From contig JABMLP010000008.1 of assembly GCA_013176395.1 (NCBI GenBank), positions 496,001 to 560,000 of the forward strand: 64,000 bases of DNA, given 5' to 3'. The translations under genes were made by a program, and so were the position numbers. This document shows positions 50,256-61,215 of this stretch, one piece after another. The DNA is from Venturia oleaginea (Eukaryota > Ascomycota > Dothideomycetes > Venturiales > Venturiaceae). Position 1 is the stretch's first letter, and each line of letters begins with the position of its first letter. Below the pieces are notes generated by a model. It searched no databases. It was not told where the DNA came from and saw only the letters and a program-made list of their open reading frames with translations.

Positions 50256-51023
50256 ATGGTCAAGTGTATGTATACGGCTACAATGAACACTTGAAGGATG
50301 TACTGACAATTATACAGTCATGAAGATCGGTCGTGTGGCCATTATCACTCGTGGCCGTAAGTTTGGAATTTTCCCCGTGGGCGCAACATGTATGCTAATA
50401 ACTGCACAGGTCAGGCCGGAAAGAAGGTGTGTAATTGATAATCCCTGGCAACTCGAAGAGTGAAACGAAGAGGATCGAGGTTATGGATAGAACACACTGC
50501 GGAAGAGGGGGAATATTTTGGCAGCGACATTTTCAACCTGGGATAAATCGGTGGCTGCACGGAAAATGGAATATCGTTCGCTGGGAGATGACCTACACCG
50601 GAACAAAACTCTGACAAACTTAGGTCGTCATCATCCAACCACAAGACGCCGGCTCCAAGTCCCACCCATTCCCACACGCCATTGTCGCTGGGTAAGCGAT
50701 TACCTAACTCACACCTGCAAGACACAAAACTAACTCCTCCCCTCAGTATTGAGCGATACCCGTCAAAGGTCACCAAGCGCATGGGCAAGAAGAGAATGGA
50801 GAAGCGTTCAAAAGTAAAGCCTTTCATCAAGATCGTCAATTACAACCACTTGATGCCGACACGTTACACTCTCGAGCTCGAAGGCCTCAAGGGCGCCGTC
50901 TCCCACGAGACATTCAAGGAAGTTTCGCAGCGTGAGGATTCAAAGAAGAACGTCAAGAAGGCATTGGAGGAACGATACACCAGCGGAAAGAACAGATGGT
51001 TCTTCACACCTTTGAGATTTTGA
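50256..51023 (+). CDS. RPL27: 60S ribosomal protein eL27
   Basis: Cytosolic large-subunit protein eL27, 136 residues from five exons: 50256-50265, 50318-50356, 50410-50426, 50624-50691 and 50747-51023. Introns are 52, 53, 197 and 55 bp, all GT-AG. The N terminus [17 protein letters not shown] (spread over three tiny exons) and the KOW-type loop [17 protein letters not shown] match eL27. The rest is highly conserved ([20 protein letters not shown], then [15 protein letters not shown]), ending with [10 protein letters not shown]. The multi-intron 5' end is typical of fungal ribosomal-protein genes. Intron 3 is about four times longer than the others and could carry an RNA. Confidence 0.97.
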
Positions 51024-52928
51024 ACAATTCGTTCGTGGGCAATCGGCTGGGCAGAGGAGATCAATGTCAAATTCCTTTACTGTGGCGATATCACGGGGTT
51101 CATGGGGCGTGCATTGTCTGAAAACGGTGCACTATCGCTCATAGTGTAGCATTAGGTTGCAAAAAATTGGCCTCTCCAGATATGGGCTTCAACCACAGCT
51201 GATCCCAACTAGAGTTACGTCGATCAGTAAGTGACAGGAAGATTGCGGATCAATTAGCCAGCAAATGATCGTAACGACCATGACATACATGTCCCACCTG
51301 CCCTGCTCATATGTTATGCCAGCGCTACTGCTAATTATGCTGAATCAAGCCATAGACACCACTATCATCATTCATCCAGAGTGAATACGGGTGTGATGGC
51401 CGGTATGCATTTTGCCATTACAGGTTCCATCTCGAATCAGGCATGGCACAATTCCATGCAGCGAATCGAACTGCTAGCAACTAATAAATATCGAAACACT
51501 CACCGAAGACCGTCCACGCCACCTCCAGTGTAGGAAGTTCCTGCCTTAGCCACCAGAACTAATCATCACAACGTACGAGGGTCAGCGGGTTGTGGTACGC
51601 TATGGTTCCTTCCTTCCTCGAACTCTGAGAAACCCACGATAATAAAAAGTCTTGATTGCACCACCTTTGTTTCTTTAGTCGTCGCCAATAGCACAGTTTC
51701 ATCTCCAAGCTTTGACTGCTTCATATTATCACAGGAATCAAGGACGTCCGAAATCGAACTCAAACATCAGCGGTTGTCAAGACTAACTCACGTTCATTCA
51801 CAATATGCACCATGTATATGACACGATATACCGACTGCCTTAAACCAGGCCATCACCAAGCGGAAGACTGGGTTGTGTGGAAGTGCAAGAATGCCGAAGA
51901 AACCTCCAAGGTCTGCGTTCCTTGCGGACGTGGTGAGAAAGCAGCAGGCGAGCAGAAGACAAAGAAGTGCGAGCAATGGCAAAGCACATGACCACGAATA
52001 TACACACTGTAATTCACACAATGCTACGATAAAATTCAAAACATGAGAATCGGTACCGCAAATTACTAAACCTCCCAACACTATCCATAATAGTGAGTCC
52101 GCTTCCTAAACAATCGTATCAAGCTCAAGGACGGCTAACAAAATCGCAAGAGAACAACTACAACAACGATCACAGAGATAGTGAACATAAATTGCCTGCA
52201 TCCATGATGTGCTCCTACTATATGACCGACTTCACTGGCTGCTTGTATCCATGAAGCATAAAAGCGCGGATAGGTTCTGCATTGGTGCCAAACTCCTATA
52301 CGACTATCTTTGCCCTGCGGTTACCCTAATTGTGAGCCTACCGAGGGAAATTTGAAGAGGAGCTGTTCAAGATACTTTCGATGAGCCATGATCAGGAAGA
52401 GTAATCAGACAATGGGATTGAGGGAGAGTGAGCCTGGGATTTCATCTAGATTTGGTTTCCGTGTTGTTGCTAGAGAACTTTTTTGCCCGAAAGCTCCTTG
52501 CTACTTCTCATCCTGCTGTACCAAAGTTCACATTCCTGGGTTGAAGAGAAACGTGACAGGTTAGCCAGTTGGCAGGATAAGGTTACATGGATCTTCTTGT
52601 TGACTTTCTTCATATAATTTTCCTGCGCCTTACTTCCACTACCTTCACAATTGAGACCGTACTGACGACAGTAACTTCGTAGGACAGAAGCCACTCGAAT
52701 AACGACCACGATCAAGTTAATACAATCAATCTCGCCTGCACTTCTCGAGAAATCGCAATCAGTCATCCTCAGAGCATTTCTTTCTCTGGGTCGACTGCCA
52801 GTGGCTGTGCGTTTACCGCAGGGCATAAAATTGTCCACATCTTGTCCGAGCAATGTTTATCAAAACTCCCCCAAAACAACGACACCACAGCCTCCAAGCC
52901 TGTTAATCTACCTCACTCGGCTACCTAA
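51024..52928. other. Intergenic region, no confident gene
   Basis: RPL27 3' flank, then low-complexity mixed sequence. A 95-codon minus frame (51794-52081) is hydrophobic but has no motif, and a 127-codon minus frame (52470-52853) is not family-like. Nothing supportable. Confidence 0.4.
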
Positions 52929-53237
52929 ATGTGTACATTCTGGTGCTACATATCCATCAGCTGTAGCCGTCCGCAGGAACACCTACCATGGATATGGTGT
53001 ATGGATTCGTGCCTCGACGCAGAGAAAGCAGGCATCGATTGTGTCTTGAATGTCGTAGACAACGAGCATACCCAATCAGGGGAATGTCACGATCGTGCAT
53101 TTGAGAGACGAACGGGCCGGAGATCGCCATATGCGCCACTTGATGTACTCGAGGGTATGCCCAATATGGAGAGTTTGTGGTTAGCTACACAGCTTCGAAG
53201 ACGCGGGGAATACGTGGTCACGGAAGAGGAGAAGTGA
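52929..53237 (+). CDS. Small Met-Cys family protein, member 1
   Basis: A 102-residue intronless frame starting MCTFWCYISISCSRP. It opens with the Met-Cys-x-Phe/Tyr pattern shared by other small frames at 53704, 54387, 62121, 63082 and 63577, with a second Cys group following after about ten residues (here WCMDSC). The middle has the pattern Cys-Leu-x-x-x-x-x-Ala-Gly-Ile-x-Cys also seen in member 2. The C-terminal half is charged and probably helical (LWLATQLRRRGEYVVTEEEK). No signal peptide or TM segment, so probably intracellular; metal binding by the Cys/His residues is possible but unproven. Function unknown. Confidence 0.55.
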   Translation: MCTFWCYISISCSRPQEHLPWIWCMDSCLDAEKAGIDCVLNVVDNEHTQSGECHDRAFERRTGRRSPYAPLDVLEGMPNMESLWLATQLRRRGEYVVTEEEK

Positions 53238-53703
53238 AGAGCGGCGTGATGGTTCAATGACAGAAGATAAGAACGCGCAGAAGATGAGCGTCGACTGCAA
53301 CGAGAAAGACAAGAGGATCTTGAAGTTCGCGAGTTGCAAAACTGTTCCTGGCGTTTTGCCGGTCACAATTTGTCAGAAGATACAGGAGTGAGTCGTCGTG
53401 AAGAGGCGGTATAGGTGTAGGCCAGCTGGCGGAAGTTGGTCATATGGATTTGCTTCAGTGAGCTTATATCAGTATTCCAATCTTCTTCTATAACCTTTAC
53501 CACACTTCATGAACTCCATATTTTCACTTCAAGGACCAACAACAGGACTCAGTCTTACTTCTTTTTCGCAACACAGCATCTACGAACAATACTAGCACCA
53601 ACGTCAGTCAAACTGCGGTTCTTGAAGCAAAACAACTGAAACAAAAGTTGTGGGCTTCCGTAACTGGCAAGCAGAATCATTATTATCATCTGAAACCACG
53701 GAC

Positions 53704-53865
53704 ATGTGCATATTTACGCGCATCGAAATGGTCAACTGTCAAAGACTATTCGGACGTCATCCTTCCCATCGATTCGAGATTAATGAGTGTCTCGAGGCAA
53801 CCCGCGCAGGAATCACCTGCATCATGTCTCTAGCAGACTACCTGTCCAGTCTTATACCTGTGTAA
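53704..53865 (+). CDS. Small Met-Cys family protein, member 2 (probably truncated)
   Basis: A 53-residue frame starting MCIFTRIEMVNCQRL, then CLEATRAGITC, which parallels CLDAEKAGIDC in member 1. The frame stops at 53865, about half the usual length. A following open stretch (53917-54171) has a charged helical sequence and may be a displaced C-terminal part. It is probably a decaying copy. Confidence 0.45.
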   Translation: MCIFTRIEMVNCQRLFGRHPSHRFEINECLEATRAGITCIMSLADYLSSLIPV

Positions 53866-54386
53866 TGCAGGGATGGTCAGCTAGAGAGGCAGAGAGGAGG
53901 GCGTTGTCTTCGGTATATGGAAATAGGGTTCAATAACGAGATCCTTCCTTCCCACCTACTGCCTCCCGAATTGATTGAGTGGGTTCTTGAATCTCACCTG
54001 GTGGAGGCCACTGAAGAATATCTAAGTCATCGTGTGCGCACTATGAATGGTGATAGAGAGAGGGTAGCACGGAATCGTCGTGAGCTCAGGGAAAAATTGG
54101 AAGTTTATGTGCTGCAGCAAGTGTTTTTGGAGTTCTGCTGGGTTCGGTTCAGTAGGAGACAGGGAAAGTAGTGAGTCGGAAAGTTTGGTATGGACAGGAG
54201 TCAGCTTGTCATCGTGTGAGATAGCCAGCTGACTGAATCGCAGCCACGCAATCTTCACCTTTCATAGCATACTCTTTCCCCTTCATTATAAATACTATAA
54301 TCTAGATCTCCCAATCCTCATCACATTTTGTTATCGACATCAAAACAGGAAGCACCACAAGAGTAACAACAAAATTTACAAATAAT
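53866..54386. other. Spacer with possible C-terminal remnant of member 2
   Basis: An 84-codon frame at 53917-54171 (starts MEIGFNNEILPSHLL) has no independent family match. Otherwise nothing recognised. Confidence 0.35.
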
Positions 54387-54704
54387 TTGTGCCAATTCAC
54401 CTGCCATCGAATAACCAATTGCCAGCGCCCTCGAGCCCATAGCATGAAAGGAGAAGCTCAAATCATAGTTTGTCCCTCCGCCTGGTGTAGAGCTGCTGCT
54501 GCCGAAGGGAAGGACGGGTCTATTGTCTGCTTACAGCATCAGATTTCATTCCATGCAGCCGACAGCCTGACTGTTTTGATTGTCAGGTTTTATGGGGATA
54601 GGAAACTCTTTGGCCCCCTTCGTGTAATCATGAACATCTCGGGACTCTTGATGAGTCAGAGGCAGGCAAGGCTCGGATGTCGAGGGACGATAGGTATAAG
54701 TTAG
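54387..54704 (+). pseudogene. Met-Cys family member 3 with lost start codon
   Basis: The family N terminus is present (CQFTCHRITNCQRPRAHS), but the expected ATG reads TTG at 54387. The frame stays open for 105 codons, with a second Cys group (VCPSAWC), then drifts into sequence unlike the other members. A Met 19 codons in would omit the conserved start. Most likely a decayed copy. Confidence 0.5.
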
Positions 54705-55643
54705 CAGTAATGCTAAATTTGGGTAGAGTCACAGATAAAAGAAGGTTTTGGATTATGAACTTAGCTTGGTGATTGATTACTCGTCGATTATAGGAGGGTC
54801 ATGGGGTCAGATAGAGATGTAGAAAGTGGTTGCTAGGCTATTAGTAGGCTTAAATCCGGGCCATCCCTCGATGATCACATATCCTTTAATCTATCAAGCG
54901 CCCCTCCGATTTCTGGTACTATGGTACTAGCGATTTCCGCAAACTCGGCTATCTTTTATTAGCATGCGTTAAGAGTCTAGGGTCTTAGGTGGGGTACTAT
55001 CTGTAGTTCCGTCCAGGGCGATTGTATGCAACACGCCGTAGAGGTACAAGGTTGCTGGGCTTATATTCGCGGTAGACTGGCGGGGAAGCTGCTGAGGGAT
55101 AGCTAGGCGGGGGCAACCAGGTGATGAATCTAATGAGGATATCAGCAGTAACGACTAAACATAGTATAGTGTGATAGTTACCAAGAGCAAAATGCTAGGT
55201 ATCCTGGGAGTAGCTTAATGCCAGTCTATCCAGGCGCTTGGGGAGAGCCGATAAGCTATAAGCGAGGCAGCTACTAGCCTGTAGGGCATAGCCGACTTCT
55301 GTAGGAATACAGATATAGGCTTCCCCAGGGTCGCCAACTCGAATAGAGACTTCCTTTGTGATGAGTGTGCCCCCTGGGCCCAATATGGTGAGCTCTGCCG
55401 TCGCGTTATGGATAGCTCTCGCAGCTGCGGCATAGCAGGGTCGCCTGATTAAAGGCACGGAGAGGTTTTATCGCGTTCAAAGTCACAGCTCGCGTAGTCG
55501 TGGTTCGACATACGGCAAGCATTGTGTGTTTGGGGTTGTAGATAAATATAGTGAGTTGCTCGGAGGGAAGTGTCTTGTAAGCGCGTTCTGGTCCGCATTC
55601 CTAGCGGGTGGTCGTATTCCCGTGGCCTGAACGATTTTCGCTA
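54705..55643. other. Left flank of the DIRS-like element, no supportable gene
   Basis: Short frames only (87 codons at most, minus 55195-55458), with no motif that I can assign. Possible older transposon relic, not identified. Confidence 0.35.
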
Positions 55644-55884
55644 AGCATCTATCTCCATCTCGCCACGCCTTCGGATCACGGTCATCTGGCACGTTTTATC
55701 TGTTGATTGGCCGGACGCAGGCCAGGGCACGTGAATTTTCATTGTGAGCGAGCAAGCCATTGAGCCCTGAGCCATACAGGCTTCCTCAGCCACACGGGGC
55801 TTCAGCCACGGGGTAGGTCTCAGGATGGCATGCCCACGGCTCAATTGCTTCTCGATTGAAGGCAAATGAGGTGCCCTACTGCCC
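55644..55884 (-). repeat. Split direct repeat B2 (241 bp)
   Basis: Base-for-base match, by eye, to 56038-56278. Its left edge AGCATCTATC is the outer end of the element. Confidence 0.88.
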
Positions 55885-55924
55885 GCACGTATAAGACGTT
55901 GACTACAGGGTGTAGGCGGGTGGG

Positions 55925-56041
55925 AATCTAGATACAAGACGAGCCTCAGAGGGCTCAGAAGTCGTGCGATATGCGAGATCGCCATGTTGTTGTTGTCGCT
56001 TGGTCGGACGAGGCCCTTGCTCCACCAGATAGACACTAGCA
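55925..56041 (-). repeat. Split direct repeat A2 (117 bp)
   Basis: Matches 61812-61928 from AATCTAGATAC to CACTAGCA with one difference seen (GACGAGGCC versus GACGAAGCC). Confidence 0.88.
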
Positions 56042-56278
56042 TCTATCTCCATCTCGCCACGCCTTCGGATCACGGTCATCTGGCACGTTTTATCTGTTGA
56101 TTGGCCGGACGCAGGCCAGGGCACGTGAATTTTCATTGTGAGCGAGCAAGCCATTGAGCCCTGAGCCATACAGGCTTCCTCAGCCACACGGGGCTTCAGC
56201 CACGGGGTAGGTCTCAGGATGGCATGCCCACGGCTCAATTGCTTCTCGATTGAAGGCAAATGAGGTGCCCTACTGCCC
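56038..56278 (-). repeat. Split direct repeat B1 (241 bp)
   Basis: Second copy of 55644-55884, sharing AGCA with the end of A2 and lying just beyond the recombinase stop. Confidence 0.88.
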
Positions 56279-56434
56279 AGAAGCGAAGCGCCTGCGGCCC
56301 AGACAAACAAGAAGGAAACGAGGTGGGATAGGAGGCGAGTCTGTACGACATACTCGGTCCAGGGTAGAGGCGAGAAACACAGCGGTGTAGCGAAGCAGAG
56401 TATAGCTTTTGGCGATCGGGTGAACACAACGGTG

Positions 56435-57523
56435 TCATATCAGGAACAGGCGACTGATTGCAAGCTGCTGTTCGAACGAACGGGATATGTAACGGAGGAA
56501 AGCTTCGGAGGACCATCGACCCGCTGCCTTAAGCTCGAGCTCAGGCACTCCCTTCGCAGCTGCGTCCGTAGCAGCACCCCTGCGGAAGGAATGGCCTGTG
56601 TAGGACTTGTCGTCCAGCGAGGAGATAATACCAGTAGCGAGGAGGCGTCGGCGTAGTTGCATGTGTACAGCAGCGGCCGAACAATGCCCTTTGCCGATGT
56701 CGAAGAGAGGCGCCGAAAGCGGCTTCGGATCGTGCCTGAAAAGTCTTACCAGGGCGGCTACTGCACAGGTAGGTTTTCCCGTTGCGGCGATGGAGATGGG
56801 AACGCCCTGATTAGCGTAATCGTTCTTGCTACGCTTCAGGAAAATAGAGACCCCGTAAGGCTGATGGCTAGGCGTATGACGATGGAAGGCGATATCGCTC
56901 CGTAAGACGTGAGTATAGGAGAACAGCGGGTGCTCCCTATCTCTTCTAGTGTAAGCCAGCTCGCCAAGGCGGAAGAAACCAGCATAGGCCACCTTGAAGA
57001 GAGTGTCGAGATTGAGGTCGGCTCCGGTGGTCGGTTCCACAGCCGTCAGTCCCTCAAGGATGCGTACAGTAATAGGGAGCCTATTCTTGCGCTTCGGAGG
57101 CCTGAGGTTGAGAGCCCCCTGTCTTGCGCGTAGGAGCATCGGATCAGCGAACGCGCTGATAGGGTATCCCAGGTCGATATGCTTTGAACGTACTGCGGAG
57201 AGGTAGCTGGCCGCTGTAGCGCCGGAAATGATGCCTTTCGCTCCTCCAGTAATGACACGCCTTGCCATCCATTCGCCGAGATTGAGGGGTTCTGCGGGAT
57301 AGTCTACACAGCCCTCCAGCGTACAGAACCTCTCCCAGCTCTTGATACCCGCGCCGTACGTGTTGCGCGTGTTCTGGGCCAAGCCGTACCATAAGAGGGT
57401 AATATACTCATCAGAGAGGCCAAGGTTTCGCTCGCGAAGGGTACGGAGGAAGAACCTATGAACTGTAGGGAGGAGCTCGCTATCGTAGGAAGTATACTCG
57501 AGGCTAGGTGCTGGACGAAGCAC
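56435..57523 (-). CDS. DIRS-type tyrosine recombinase
   Basis: Phage-integrase-fold recombinase that inserts the circular retrotransposon intermediate. The frame from a GTG at 57523 gives 362 residues and is open to about 57598 without an ATG, so the true start is unclear. The N-terminal SAM-like DNA-binding region includes NTRNTYGAGIKSWERFCTLE. Catalytic residues are all present: Arg185 (AGFFRLGEL), the His-x-x-Arg box at 311-314 (TGHSFRRGAAT), Trp337 (AAGRWSSEAF) at the usual His/Trp position, and nucleophile Tyr345 (FLRYISRSF). No stop or frameshift interrupts the domain. The lack of an ATG suggests expression by read-through or frameshift, or loss of the start. Confidence 0.88.
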   Translation of the reverse strand: MLRPAPSLEYTSYDSELLPTVHRFFLRTLRERNLGLSDEYITLLWYGLAQNTRNTYGAGIKSWERFCTLEGCVDYPAEPLNLGEWMARRVITGGAKGIISGATAASYLSAVRSKHIDLGYPISAFADPMLLRARQGALNLRPPKRKNRLPITVRILEGLTAVEPTTGADLNLDTLFKVAYAGFFRLGELAYTRRDREHPLFSYTHVLRSDIAFHRHTPSHQPYGVSIFLKRSKNDYANQGVPISIAATGKPTCAVAALVRLFRHDPKPLSAPLFDIGKGHCSAAAVHMQLRRRLLATGIISSLDDKSYTGHSFRRGAATDAAAKGVPELELKAAGRWSSEAFLRYISRSFEQQLAISRLFLI

Positions 57524-57681
57524 GTTAGCAAGCTTTGTACGAGTACCGGAGTCCGACCAGGGTATCTGCCGAACGTCGGCGATAGCAGAGTAGCATGGCG
57601 CTTAAGCCGATGAGCCTGCAAAGAACGGCTGCCACGAACAGCGCGCCAAGCCCAAAGTTGCAATCCCCGGGATAGCAAGAA

Positions 57682-59682
57682 TTCAACGGAACTGTAAGGA
57701 CGATAGCGGAGAGCCCCATCGGAGGCAGAGCCAGACGATACGATCGAAACTAGACTCGCGAGGGCGTCGGCCAGATGTACCTATAGAGATGGTCCCCAAC
57801 GGAGGAATGCAACGGCAACGGCAACGGCCTCCATCTCTTAGGGTTGATAAACGCCGAACGATCGGACGGCTCAACAATAGTTCAACGGAACTGTAAGATC
57901 GAAAGCGGTGAGCCCCATCGGAGGCAGAGCCAGACGATACGATCGAAACTAGACTCGCGAGGGCGTCGGCCAGATGTACCTATAGAGATGGTCCCCAACG
58001 GAGGAATGCAACGGCAACGGCAACGGCCTCCATCTCTTAGGGTTGATAAACGCCGAACGATCGGACGGCTCAACAATAGTTCAACGGAACTGTAAGATCG
58101 AAAGCGGTGAGCCCCATCGGAGGCAGAGCCAGACGATACGATCGAAACTAGACTCGCGAGAGCGTCGGCCAGATGTACCTATAGAGATGGTCCCCAACGG
58201 AGGAATGCAACGGCAACGGCAACGCCCTCCATCTCTTTAGGGTTGATAAACGCCGAACGATCGGACGGTTCACCAATAGTTCAGCGGAACTGTGAGATCG
58301 AAAACGGTGAGCCCCATCGGAGGCAGAGCTAGACGATACGATCGAAACTAGACTCGAGAGAGGGCGTCGGCCGGATGTACCTATAGAGATGGTCCCCAAC
58401 GGAGGAATGCAACGGCAACGGCAACGGCCTCCATCTCTTTAGGGTTGATAAACGCCGAACGATCGGACAATTCACCAATAGTTCAGCGGAACTGTGAGAT
58501 CGAAAACGGTGAGCCCCATCGGAGGCAGAGCTAGACGATACGATCGAAACTAGACTCGCGAGGGCGTCGGCCAGATGTACCTATAGAGATGGTCCCCAAC
58601 GGAGGAATGCAACGGCAACGGCAACGGCCTCCATCTCTTTAGGGTTGATAAACGCCGAACGATCGGACGGTTCACCAATAGTTCAGCGGAACTGTGAGAT
58701 CGAAAACGGTGAGCCCCATCGGAGGCAGAGCTAGACGATACGATCGAAACTAGACTCGCGAGGGCGTCGGCCAGATGTACCTATAGAGATGGTCCCCAAC
58801 GGAGGAATGCAACGGCAACGGCAACGGCCTCCATCTCTTTAGGGTTGATAAACGCCGAACGATCGGACGGTTCACCAATAGTTCAGCGGAACTGTGAGAT
58901 CGAAAACGGTGAGCCCCATCGGAGGCAGAGCTAGACGATACGATCGAAACTAGACTCGAGAGAGGGCGTCGGCCGGATGTACCTATAGAGATGGTCCCCA
59001 ACGGAGGAATGCAACGGCAACGGCAACGGCCTCCATCTCTTTAGGGTTGATAAACGCCGAACGATCGGACGGTTCACCAATAGTTCAACGGAACTATAAG
59101 ATCGAAAGCGGTGAGCCCCATCGGAGGCAGAGCTAGACGATACGATCGAAACTAGACTCGCGAGGGCGTCGGCCAGATGTACCTATAGAGATGGTCCCCA
59201 ACGGAGGAATGCAACGGCAACGGCAACGGCCTCCATCTCTTTAGGGTTGATAAACGCCGAACGATCGGACGGTTCACCAATAGTTCAACGGAACTGTAAG
59301 ATCGAAAGCGGTGAGCCTCATCGGAGGCAGAGCTAGACGATAAGATCGAAACTAGACTCGAGAGAGGGCGTCGGCCGGATGTACCTATAGAGATGGTCCC
59401 CAACGGAGGAATGCAACGGCAACGGCAACGGCCTCCATCTCTTTAGGGTTGATAAACGCCGAACGATCGGACGGTTCACCAATAGTTCAGCGGAACTGAG
59501 ATCGAAAAAGGTGAGCCCCATCGGAGGCAGCTAGACGATACGATCGAAAACTAGACTCGAGAGAGGGCGTCGGCCGGATATGCCTATAGAGATGGTCCCC
59601 AACGGAGGAATGCAACGGCAACGGCAACGGCCTCCATCTCTTTAGGGTTAATAAAGGCCGAACGATCGGACGGTTCAACAAT
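57682..59682. repeat. Tandem array of about ten 199-202-bp units derived from the element's RNase H region
   Basis: The landmark GGTCCCCAACGG recurs at 57791, 57990, 58189, 58391, 58591, 58791, 58993, 59193, 59395 and 59594. Each unit joins two segments of the adjacent RNase H gene, one matching about 59683-59785 and one matching about 59945-60045, with the intervening 155 or so bp replaced by a short AGATGTACCTATAGAG linker. Units of 200 and 202 bp (CGCGAGGG versus CGAGAGAGGG variants) are interspersed, so no single frame is kept. Confidence 0.93.
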
Positions 59683-59685
59683 AGT

Positions 59686-61215
59686 TCAGCGGAACTGTGA
59701 GATCGAAAGCGGTGAGCCCCATTGGGGGCAGAGCCAGGCGATACGATCAAACTGGACTCGAGAGAGGGCATCGGCCAGGCCGTTAGCCGTAGATGGAAGC
59801 CAGCGGGCTTCGATAACAATATCGCAGGCAGCGGCCTGAGTAACAATAGTGCGGAGATGGGTGTTGCTCTCACCACGAACAGCCTCCTTCGTCAACCCGG
59901 CCACGGCCGTAGAGTTGTCACAGTGGATAACGACCCGATTATGTGCCCAGAGAGACGGTCCCCAACGGAGGAATGCGACGGCAACAGCCTCCATCTCCTT
60001 AGGGTTGATAAACGCCGAACGATTGGACGGTTCAGCAATAAAAGCATGCTCGATTGCGATACTATTGGTGTAATCCCCCCAAGAGACATCGGTCTCAGAG
60101 GACTCGAAAAAGAAGCCGCCGAGGCTTTGTTGTCCGGAGGCATCAGTGAAAAGGTGGAAACAACGGCGCTTTCGATAATCGAAGAAGTAGACCCCGTTGG
60201 TTAGCTCGAGCGCATGGAGCCACCAGAGAAGGTCGTCTCGTACACCGCTAGTCAGGGCTCGGCGAAAGTGCCGATTGACTTCTCCGTATGCTCCGCTCAG
60301 GTAGTCCCAGATCGATCGAGTGTAAACCCGGCCAAGGCGGATGACGGCACTGGCCCAACTGAGCCGCCCGGCGAGGGACTTCGTATCCCGGAGCCGCGGC
60401 CTTGTCTCGGAGAGGTGATCACGGATAGCCTGGATCAAAGAATCTCTCTTCTCGTCGGAGAGACGCAGTTCCAAGCGTACCGTATCAACCAGAAGACCTA
60501 ATATCTCGACGGCCGTGCCGACCACGTCTTTGGCATCCTTGCGAGGAATCCCAAGTCGATCGGTGGTCTTGATCCAGAGTTCCGAAACGCGGTCCGAAAT
60601 TTCTTGAGACGTACACACAAACATAAAATCATCAAGGTAGTGCTCGATCGCGGTAGGGATACTGCGCGTGCCGGCCTGCTCGTCGAGAGCCCAATGGAGA
60701 CCTTCCGCAAAGAGATTGAAGATAAATGGCGCAGTCCTGAGACCGAAAGGGAGGCAGAGTTCTTGATAATTGACGCCGTTGAGGCAAAACCCAAGATACC
60801 GGGACGAAATGAGATCCACAGGGATGTTGCGAAAAGCGTGCGCAATGTCGCGTTTCATCAGAAGACAGCCCCGGCCTGTACGAAGGACGTGCTGAACAAT
60901 TCTGTCGACTCTGGTGTACTGTAGCTTGCCAAACACGCGTGGAATGGCGTCGTTGACTGAAGTTTGGGGCGGCCAAGAGAGGTCGTGGATCCGGCGTAAG
61001 GTTCCGTCTTGTTTTGGGACCATCCCAAGAGGAGCGATAAACAGGCCCGGGTCTGTAGAGATAGCCAATCGGCCGGCGGCCAGCTCCTTCGCAACGTAGC
61101 CCGTAGCTTCGGCTACGGTCGCCTCGTCGGAGAAGTAGTTGTTCGAAACGCCGCGTACGCGAATCGTATGAGGCTCGCGGATCCCGATGGAGGCGCCGTA
61201 CGTGAGTCCGTACTG
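59686..61215 (-). CDS. DIRS-type reverse transcriptase / RNase H
   Basis: Copies the element's RNA into DNA. The frame is open from 61215 (just after a TAA at 61216-61218) to 59686 but has no early ATG; a TTG at 61068 is the first start-like codon. RT motifs run in order: APLGMVPKQDGTLRRIHDLS, LLMKRDIAHAFRNIPV (first catalytic Asp), LPFGLRTAPFIFN, and the active-site YLDD at 60628-60639. RNase H follows with HLFTDASGQQSLGGFFF, NPKEMEAVAVAFLRW, VVIHCDNSTAVAGL and STANGLADALSR. Catalytic acids look complete. No methyltransferase domain is seen downstream; the tandem array sits there instead. Translation probably needs frameshifting from an upstream gag frame, or the start is lost. Confidence 0.9.
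   Translation of the reverse strand, partial: QYGLTYGASIGIREPHTIRVRGVSNNYFSDEATVAEATGYVAKELAAGRLAISTDPGLFIAPLGMVPKQDGTLRRIHDLSWPPQTSVNDAIPRVFGKLQYTRVDRIVQHVLRTGRGCLLMKRDIAHAFRNIPVDLISSRYLGFCLNGVNYQELCLPFGLRTAPFIFNLFAEGLHWALDEQAGTRSIPTAIEHYLDDFMFVCTSQEISDRVSELWIKTTDRLGIPRKDAKDVVGTAVEILGLLVDTVRLELRLSDEKRDSLIQAIRDHLSETRPRLRDTKSLAGRLSWASAVIRLGRVYTRSIWDYLSGAYGEVNRHFRRALTSGVRDDLLWWLHALELTNGVYFFDYRKRRCFHLFTDASGQQSLGGFFFESSETDVSWGDYTNSIAIEHAFIAEPSNRSAFINPKEMEAVAVAFLRWGPSLWAHNRVVIHCDNSTAVAGLTKEAVRGESNTHLRTIVTQAAACDIVIEARWLPSTANGLADALSRVQFDRIAWLCPQWGSPLSISQFR

Noticed and set aside
51794..52081. Hydrophobic 95-codon minus frame
   Set aside because: Membrane-like but with no homologous motif, promoter or splice support.
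56435..57523. Recombinase as a Starship captain or Crypton
   Set aside because: The adjoining reverse transcriptase/RNase H and split direct repeats place it in a DIRS-order element.
57844..59521. Many repeated 60-83-codon frames across the tandem array
   Set aside because: They arise from the 200-bp repeat in different frames; unit length is not a multiple of three and no start context is kept.
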